The notes under the pieces were generated by a model, which ran no database searches, was not told where the DNA came from, and saw nothing but the letters and a program-made list of their open reading frames with translations. Positions 6,766 to 10,049 of a stretch of DNA of 10,049 bases are shown in pieces. Positions within the stretch are counted from its first letter, which is position 1. Every line of letters begins with the position of its first letter. The stretch lies in assembly GCA_955652635.1 (NCBI GenBank), contig CATPBN010000264.1, positions 1 to 10,049 of the forward strand, written 5' to 3'. A program made the position numbers and the translations under genes. This DNA comes from an uncultured Gemmatimonadaceae bacterium. GTDB lineage: Bacteria; Gemmatimonadota; Gemmatimonadetes; Gemmatimonadales; Gemmatimonadaceae.

Positions 6766-6842
6766 TTGAGCGTGAATATAAACGCGCCCTTTACGGACTG
6801 CTTATCTTATGGCGCATTGATGACGCCACAAAACCCGAAGGC
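6766..6842. promoter_or_regulatory. Divergent promoter region between mlaD-like gene and pntAA
   Basis: This 77-bp gap is more AT-rich than the genes around it. Toward mlaD it holds TATATT (minus strand, 6775-6780), ending 9 nt before the ATG, which would give a nearly leaderless message. Toward pntAA it holds TATCTT (plus strand, 6803-6808), a possible -10 giving a short leader. I see no convincing -35 for either, and no clear operator. Confidence 0.35.
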
Positions 6843-8030
6843 ATGCTGATAGGAGTTCCACGCGAGACCGCGCGCGGCGAGCACCGCGTCGCCCTCGTTC
6901 CCGACGTTGTCCCCCAGCTGACTCGAGCCGGCCACCGCGTCATCGTCGAGCGGAGCGCGGGGCAAAGGGCCGGCTTTACCGATGAAGCGTACCGGGCGTC
7001 CGGATGCGACCTGGCCGATCTCCCCGCGGAGATTTACTCGACCGCACGGATGATTCTCAAAGTGCAGCGGCCTGGTCGCGAGGAGGCGAGCGGAGAGGCT
7101 GAGCTCGATCTCTTGAAGGAAGGCACGATTCTGATCGGACTGCTGCAGCCGTCCGGCGACCCGGCCCTGTTTCAGCAGCTCGCGGAGCGGAAGATCATCG
7201 CCTGCAGCATGGAGCTGGTCCCACGCACGACGCGCGCGCAGATGATGGACGCCCTGTCCTCGCAAAGTACTGTCGCCGGCTACAAGGCGGTCCTGCTTGC
7301 CGCCAACGCCCTCCAGAAATTCTTCCCGATGCTCATGACTGCGGCGGGGACGGTTCGTCCCGCGCGAGTGCTCGTCATCGGCGCGGGAGTCGCCGGGCTC
7401 CAGGCGATAGCGACCGCTCGCCGGATTGGCGCGGTCGTCGAGGCGTTCGATACGAGGCCGGTCGTCAAGGAGCAGGTACAGAGTCTGGGTGCCACTTTCA
7501 TCGAGCTCGACGTGCACGCGGAGCAGGCGCAGGATGCCGGCGGCTACGCCAAAGAGCTGAGCAAGGAGCACATCAAGCGCGAAAGGGAGCTCATTCATAA
7601 GCGCGCTCTCGAGGCCGACGTCATCATCACAACAGCGCTCATTCCCGGAAAGCCGGCGCCGTTGCTGGTCGACGCGGAGACAGTGAAGGCGATGCGCCCC
7701 GGATCGGTGATCGTGGATCTCGCGGGAGAGCAGGGCGGCAACTGCGAGCTCAGCGTGCCGGGAGAGACCACGGTTCAGCACGACGTGACGATCATAGCCC
7801 CACTCCACATATCGAGCGAGCTCGCATTTCACGCCAGCCAGATGTACTCCAAGAATGTGGCGGCGCTCGTCGCACTGCTCGCGCCGCACGGCGAGCTGAA
7901 CCTCAACTTCGCTGATGACATCATCGCTGCCGTCGTCGTCACCGCTGGCGGCGAGATCCGTCACGCTCCGACGCGACAGCGCCTCGGCATGTCCAATCCC
8001 ACACTCTCGATCGCGGAGCCCGCAAAGTGA
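6843..8030 (+). CDS. pntAA: NAD(P) transhydrogenase subunit alpha part 1 (PntAA, NAD(H)-binding domain I)
   Basis: A 395-residue cytoplasmic subunit of proton-translocating transhydrogenase. It binds NAD(H) and exchanges hydride with NADP(H) on PntB, driven by the proton gradient. The AlaDH/PNT N-terminal domain starts with MLIGVPRET and HRVALVPD (14-21). The Rossmann fold carries VLVIGAGVAGLQA (176-188), with the NAD-selective acidic residue in EAFDTRP (Asp203). Residues matching the Rhodospirillum rubrum catalytic loop are present: R128, Q133, D136 and S139 in the LVPRTTRAQMMDALSSQS segment, plus Tyr235. ATG 6843 is chosen because homology begins there; an ATG at 6759 in frame would overlap the start of divergent mlaD. 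It is the split form, without the membrane helices fused in E. coli PntA. Its TGA overlaps the pntAB GTG by 4 bp (GTGA), implying coupled translation. Confidence 0.95.
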   Translation: MLIGVPRETARGEHRVALVPDVVPQLTRAGHRVIVERSAGQRAGFTDEAYRASGCDLADLPAEIYSTARMILKVQRPGREEASGEAELDLLKEGTILIGLLQPSGDPALFQQLAERKIIACSMELVPRTTRAQMMDALSSQSTVAGYKAVLLAANALQKFFPMLMTAAGTVRPARVLVIGAGVAGLQAIATARRIGAVVEAFDTRPVVKEQVQSLGATFIELDVHAEQAQDAGGYAKELSKEHIKRERELIHKRALEADVIITTALIPGKPAPLLVDAETVKAMRPGSVIVDLAGEQGGNCELSVPGETTVQHDVTIIAPLHISSELAFHASQMYSKNVAALVALLAPHGELNLNFADDIIAAVVVTAGGEIRHAPTRQRLGMSNPTLSIAEPAK

Positions 8031-8338
8031 GCCAGGAGCTGATACTCGGCATCTATGTCTTCATCATGGCAATGTTCGTCGGATTCGAAGTCATCGGCAG
8101 GGTGCCGTCGGTGCTGCACACGCCGCTCATGTCGGGGACCAACGCGATTCACGGAATCGTGGTGCTCGGGGCGATGCTCGTCGCCGGGTCCGCTGACACT
8201 CCGTTGCTTCACGCACTCGGGTTCATCGCCGTCGTGTTCGGCGCGGCGAATGTGTTCGGTGGATTCGTGGTGACGGACCGGATGCTGGAGATGTTCAAGA
8301 AACGAGAGACGGGAAAGGCGGAGAAGAAGGATGCTTGA
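8027..8338 (+). CDS. pntAB: NAD(P) transhydrogenase subunit alpha part 2 (PntAB, membrane)
   Basis: A 103-residue membrane protein corresponding to the C-terminal transmembrane part of E. coli PntA. Three hydrophobic helices are visible (about 5-22, 38-55, 61-82), with the family segments GFEVIGRVPSVLHTPLMSGTNAI (19-41, read in two halves around PSVLHTPLMS) and FGGFVVTDRML (77-87), then a short charged tail. With PntB it builds the proton channel (domain II). The start GTG at 8027 overlaps the pntAA stop, and its own stop overlaps pntB by 8 bp, so all three subunits should be made together. Confidence 0.93.
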   Translation: MSQELILGIYVFIMAMFVGFEVIGRVPSVLHTPLMSGTNAIHGIVVLGAMLVAGSADTPLLHALGFIAVVFGAANVFGGFVVTDRMLEMFKKRETGKAEKKDA

Positions 8339-9728
8339 GCTCCGCGCCTCGGTGATAGCGATCAGCTACATCGTCGCCGCGGTTCTCTTCATTTTCGGGC
8401 TCAAGCGACTCAGCTCCCCCGCGACCGCTCGCTCCGGCAATCGGATCGCCGCGATCGGCATGGCGCTCGCGCTCGGTGTGACGCTGCTTGATCGACAGAT
8501 CGTGTCCTTCTGGACCATCGCAATTGGAACTCTGATCGGCGCGGTGATGGGCGTGTACTTCGCCAGAACCGTTCAAATGACGGCGATGCCGCAGATGGTC
8601 GCGCTCTTCAACGGAATGGGAGGCGCCACCGCCGCGCTGGTGTCGGTCGCCGAGTTTCTCCGCCTGTCGCGACTGGGAGAGCGCATTGGCGTCGGCGAAT
8701 CGACCTCGATCGTGCTCGGCACCGTGATCGGGGCGATCTCATTCACAGGAAGCATCATCGCGTTTGGGAAGCTGCAGGAGATTCTTCCTGGCAGGCCGCT
8801 GCAGTTTCCACTGCAGCGCGTGATCAACGCCCTCATTCTGCTGGCGGTAGTCGCTCTCGGAGTCTTCGTCGTTGCCGGGGGAGGGTCGCCCGCGCTCTGG
8901 GCCCTTTTTGCGGCGGCTCTCGTCCTGGGCGCCATGTTCGTGCTGCCGATCGGTGGCGGCGACATGCCAGTGGTGATCTCGATACTGAACTCATTGACGG
9001 GACTCGCGGCCGCGCTCACGGGGTTTGTGCTGCACAATCAGATGCTGGTTGTGGCCGGAGTTCTGGTCGGGGCATCAGGTACCCTGCTGACTCTGCTCAT
9101 GAGCACCGCGATGAATCGATCCGTCGGCAACGTGCTCTTCGGGGCGTTCGGCGCCGCCAGCAGCGACCCGGCTGCGGCATCGACCGCCGTCGGGCGCACC
9201 GTTCGCCAAACAACGCCAGAGGACACGGCGATCGCGCTCGCATATGCGCGGAGCGTCGTGATAGTTCCCGGCTACGGCCTGGCCGTCGCCGAGGCTCAGC
9301 ACACGGTCAGAGAGCTCGCGACCGATTTGGAAAAGCGGGGCGTCGATGTGAAGTACGCGATTCATCCTGTCGCGGGTCGGATGCCGGGCCACATGAATGT
9401 TCTCCTGGCCGAGGCGAACGTGCCCTACGATCAGTTATTGGAGATGGATCAGGTCAACGGGGAGTTTCCGCAGACCGACGTGGTACTCGTCGTCGGAGCC
9501 AACGACGTCGTGAATCCGGCCGCACGCGACGATCCCACGAGTCCGATTTACGGGATGCCCATTCTCGATGTCGATCGCGCGCGCAACATCATCGTGCTGA
9601 AGCGCAGCATGGGCCACGGCTTCGCGGGAATCGACAACGCGCTCTTTTATCATGAGAAAACGCGGATGTTGTTCGGCGACGCGCGTCAGTCGCTCACTCA
9701 AGTGGGTCAAGCTCTCAAAACCGCGTAG
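8331..9728 (+). CDS. pntB: NAD(P) transhydrogenase subunit beta (PntB)
   Basis: A 465-residue protein (E. coli PntB 462). The N-terminal ~270 residues are multi-pass membrane domain II, with PQMVALFNGMGG (87-98), ISFTGSIIAFGKL (136-148) and DMPVVISILNSLTG (211-224). The C-terminal NADP(H)-binding domain III carries GYGLAVAEAQ (314-323), HPVAGRMPGHMNVLLAEA (345-362), VGANDVVNPA (388-397), SPIYGMPIL (404-412) and KRSMGHGFAGIDN (424-436). Together with PntAA and PntAB it generates NADPH from NADH and NADP+ using inward proton flow. The position of E. coli His91, important in proton translocation, is Asn94 here. A GGAG/GAAGG purine stretch precedes the ATG at 8331. It is the last gene of the operon, followed by a strong hairpin. 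Confidence 0.96.
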   Translation: MLELRASVIAISYIVAAVLFIFGLKRLSSPATARSGNRIAAIGMALALGVTLLDRQIVSFWTIAIGTLIGAVMGVYFARTVQMTAMPQMVALFNGMGGATAALVSVAEFLRLSRLGERIGVGESTSIVLGTVIGAISFTGSIIAFGKLQEILPGRPLQFPLQRVINALILLAVVALGVFVVAGGGSPALWALFAAALVLGAMFVLPIGGGDMPVVISILNSLTGLAAALTGFVLHNQMLVVAGVLVGASGTLLTLLMSTAMNRSVGNVLFGAFGAASSDPAAASTAVGRTVRQTTPEDTAIALAYARSVVIVPGYGLAVAEAQHTVRELATDLEKRGVDVKYAIHPVAGRMPGHMNVLLAEANVPYDQLLEMDQVNGEFPQTDVVLVVGANDVVNPAARDDPTSPIYGMPILDVDRARNIIVLKRSMGHGFAGIDNALFYHEKTRMLFGDARQSLTQVGQALKTA

Positions 9729-9748
9729 CTCTCAGATTGTGCGCCTTC

Positions 9749-9778
9749 CCCCGCGTCTCGGCTTGGGTCGAGGCGGGG
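9749..9778 (+). terminator. Strong GC hairpin after pntB, probable terminator
   Basis: Twenty nt after the pntB stop, CCCCGC (9749-9754) pairs with GCGGGG (9773-9778) and, across a 2-nt bulge, CTCG (9757-9760) pairs with CGAG (9769-9772), closing an 8-nt loop. There is no T run after it on either strand, so it is an atypical intrinsic terminator or a 3'-end stabilising hairpin. The rest of 9729-9853 holds no gene. An A7 run at 9830-9836 reads as T7 downstream of the minus-strand tRNA sequence and may end its transcript. Confidence 0.5.
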
Positions 9779-9853
9779 TGTCCTCGAAGCCGACATCCTC
9801 CCGACTGACCGGCGCAGCGATCCCGAATCAAAAAAAGGGAGGAGACGAAGAGA

Positions 9854-9898
9854 TGGGCGCGGCGGGACTCGAACCCACGACCTTCGGCTCCGGAGGCC
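9854..9898 (-). tRNA. tRNA-Arg(CCG), 3' part only (5' half replaced); likely attachment site
   Basis: Read on the minus strand this matches tRNA positions 29 to 73. The anticodon loop CTCCGGA (9889-9895) has anticodon CCG. The variable loop is AGGTC, the T arm is GTGGG-TTCGAGT-CCCGC with five pairs, the acceptor 3' strand is CGCGCCC (9855-9861) and the discriminator A is at 9854. CCA is not encoded. Upstream, only the top three pairs of the anticodon stem form; the expected TC of TCGGC is TA, and no D arm or GGGCGCG acceptor 5' strand follows. The gene is therefore broken in the anticodon stem. A 3' tRNA fragment next to foreign-looking DNA is what integration at a tRNA gene leaves on one side. 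The intact copy would lie beyond the right edge. Confidence 0.7.
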
Positions 9899-10049
9899 TA
9901 TGAACCGCGCTATTGAGCACCATTGGGCGTTACTATTCAATCACTTACGCTACTAGTCGCCATTGGGACAAGACCGACAAGCGTGATGCTCGTACGCTGG
10001 CCGAAGCCTGTGTGCTGGGAGCGTATAGAATGACGCACCGGGTGTCGGC
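9899..10049 (+). mobile_element. Probable left end of an integrated or rearranged mobile element
   Basis: From the tRNA break onward the base composition falls (29 G+C in 60 nt over 9901-9960, against about 46 in 60 inside pntAA around 7381-7440). The only recognisable coding sequence is a transposase fragment. The extent, type and other end of the element are outside the window, and an assembly join at a repeated sequence cannot be excluded. Confidence 0.5.
9904..10049 (+). pseudogene. IS110-family transposase, N-terminally truncated fragment
   Basis: The open frame after the TGA at 9901-9903 resembles IS110-family transposases from about 9934 onward (TYATSRHWDKTDKRDARTLA, then EACVLGAYRMTHRVS) and continues past the window edge. 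IS110 enzymes are DEDD recombinases guided by a bridge RNA. The KTDKRDA motif supplies the third and fourth acidic residues (codons 9976-9978 and 9985-9987). The first Asp and the Glu should lie about 90 and 40 residues further upstream, where this frame has a stop and then tRNA sequence, so they are missing. Residues before ~9934 do not resemble the family. The fragment is thus probably a non-functional remnant; how far it continues is unknown. Confidence 0.75.

Noticed and set aside
6807..7964. 385-residue open frame on the minus strand
   Set aside because: It is antisense to pntAA, Arg/His/Asp-rich, and matches no family; long antisense frames are common in GC-rich genes.
1..9728. A defence, secondary-metabolite or otherwise novel gene cluster
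   Set aside because: Every gene here falls in a familiar housekeeping or envelope family, and intergenic space is too small to hide another gene.
9652..9903. Small plus-strand frame ending in GLEPTTFGSGGL
   Set aside because: That peptide is the familiar false translation of the opposite strand of a tRNA gene; its start lies inside pntB.
9854..9926. A complete tRNA-Arg gene on the minus strand
   Set aside because: GCTC occurs at about the right distance for a D stem, but its partner strand, the full anticodon stem and the 5' acceptor strand do not pair, so only the 3' part is genuine.

Overview
The window is GC-rich DNA from a diderm (Gram-negative-type) bacterium. A MlaD-like envelope protein and a lipoprotein-type MltG support this. 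Shine-Dalgarno sequences are weak and GTG starts are frequent. The gene content would suit Gemmatimonadota or a similar high-GC phylum, but that is inference; nothing here fixes the taxonomy. Positions 1-9728 are almost entirely ordinary chromosomal housekeeping genes, densely packed with no unexplained gap.

Layout. (1) 1-2323: the 3' end of mutM (DNA repair) converges on an RlmI-like rRNA methyltransferase gene, and their stop codons touch. The methyltransferase gene is divergent from an HD-GYP cyclic-di-GMP phosphodiesterase gene. (2) 2265-5813: a tight leftward operon rho > ruvX > mltG > thiE, joining transcription termination, a YqgF-family nuclease, septal peptidoglycan processing and thiamine synthesis. 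It has a recognisable promoter and a strikingly C-rich, G-poor leader ahead of rho. (3) 5815-6765: a single leftward MCE/MlaD-type lipid-transport gene. (4) 6843-9728: a rightward three-gene operon for split-subunit proton-translocating NAD(P) transhydrogenase (pntAA-pntAB-pntB), with overlapping reading frames. (5) 9729-10049: a hairpin after pntB, then the 3' part of a tRNA-Arg(CCG) gene on the minus strand. That tRNA is broken inside its anticodon stem. It is followed by lower-GC DNA carrying an N-terminally truncated IS110-family transposase that runs off the window.

The most interesting places are the right end and the rho leader. The right end looks like the boundary between the core chromosome and an element integrated at tRNA-Arg. 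The rho leader looks built for Rho-dependent autoregulation. I found no CRISPR array, defence island or convincing new multi-gene system; the candidate novelty is the beginning of an element whose body lies beyond position 10049.
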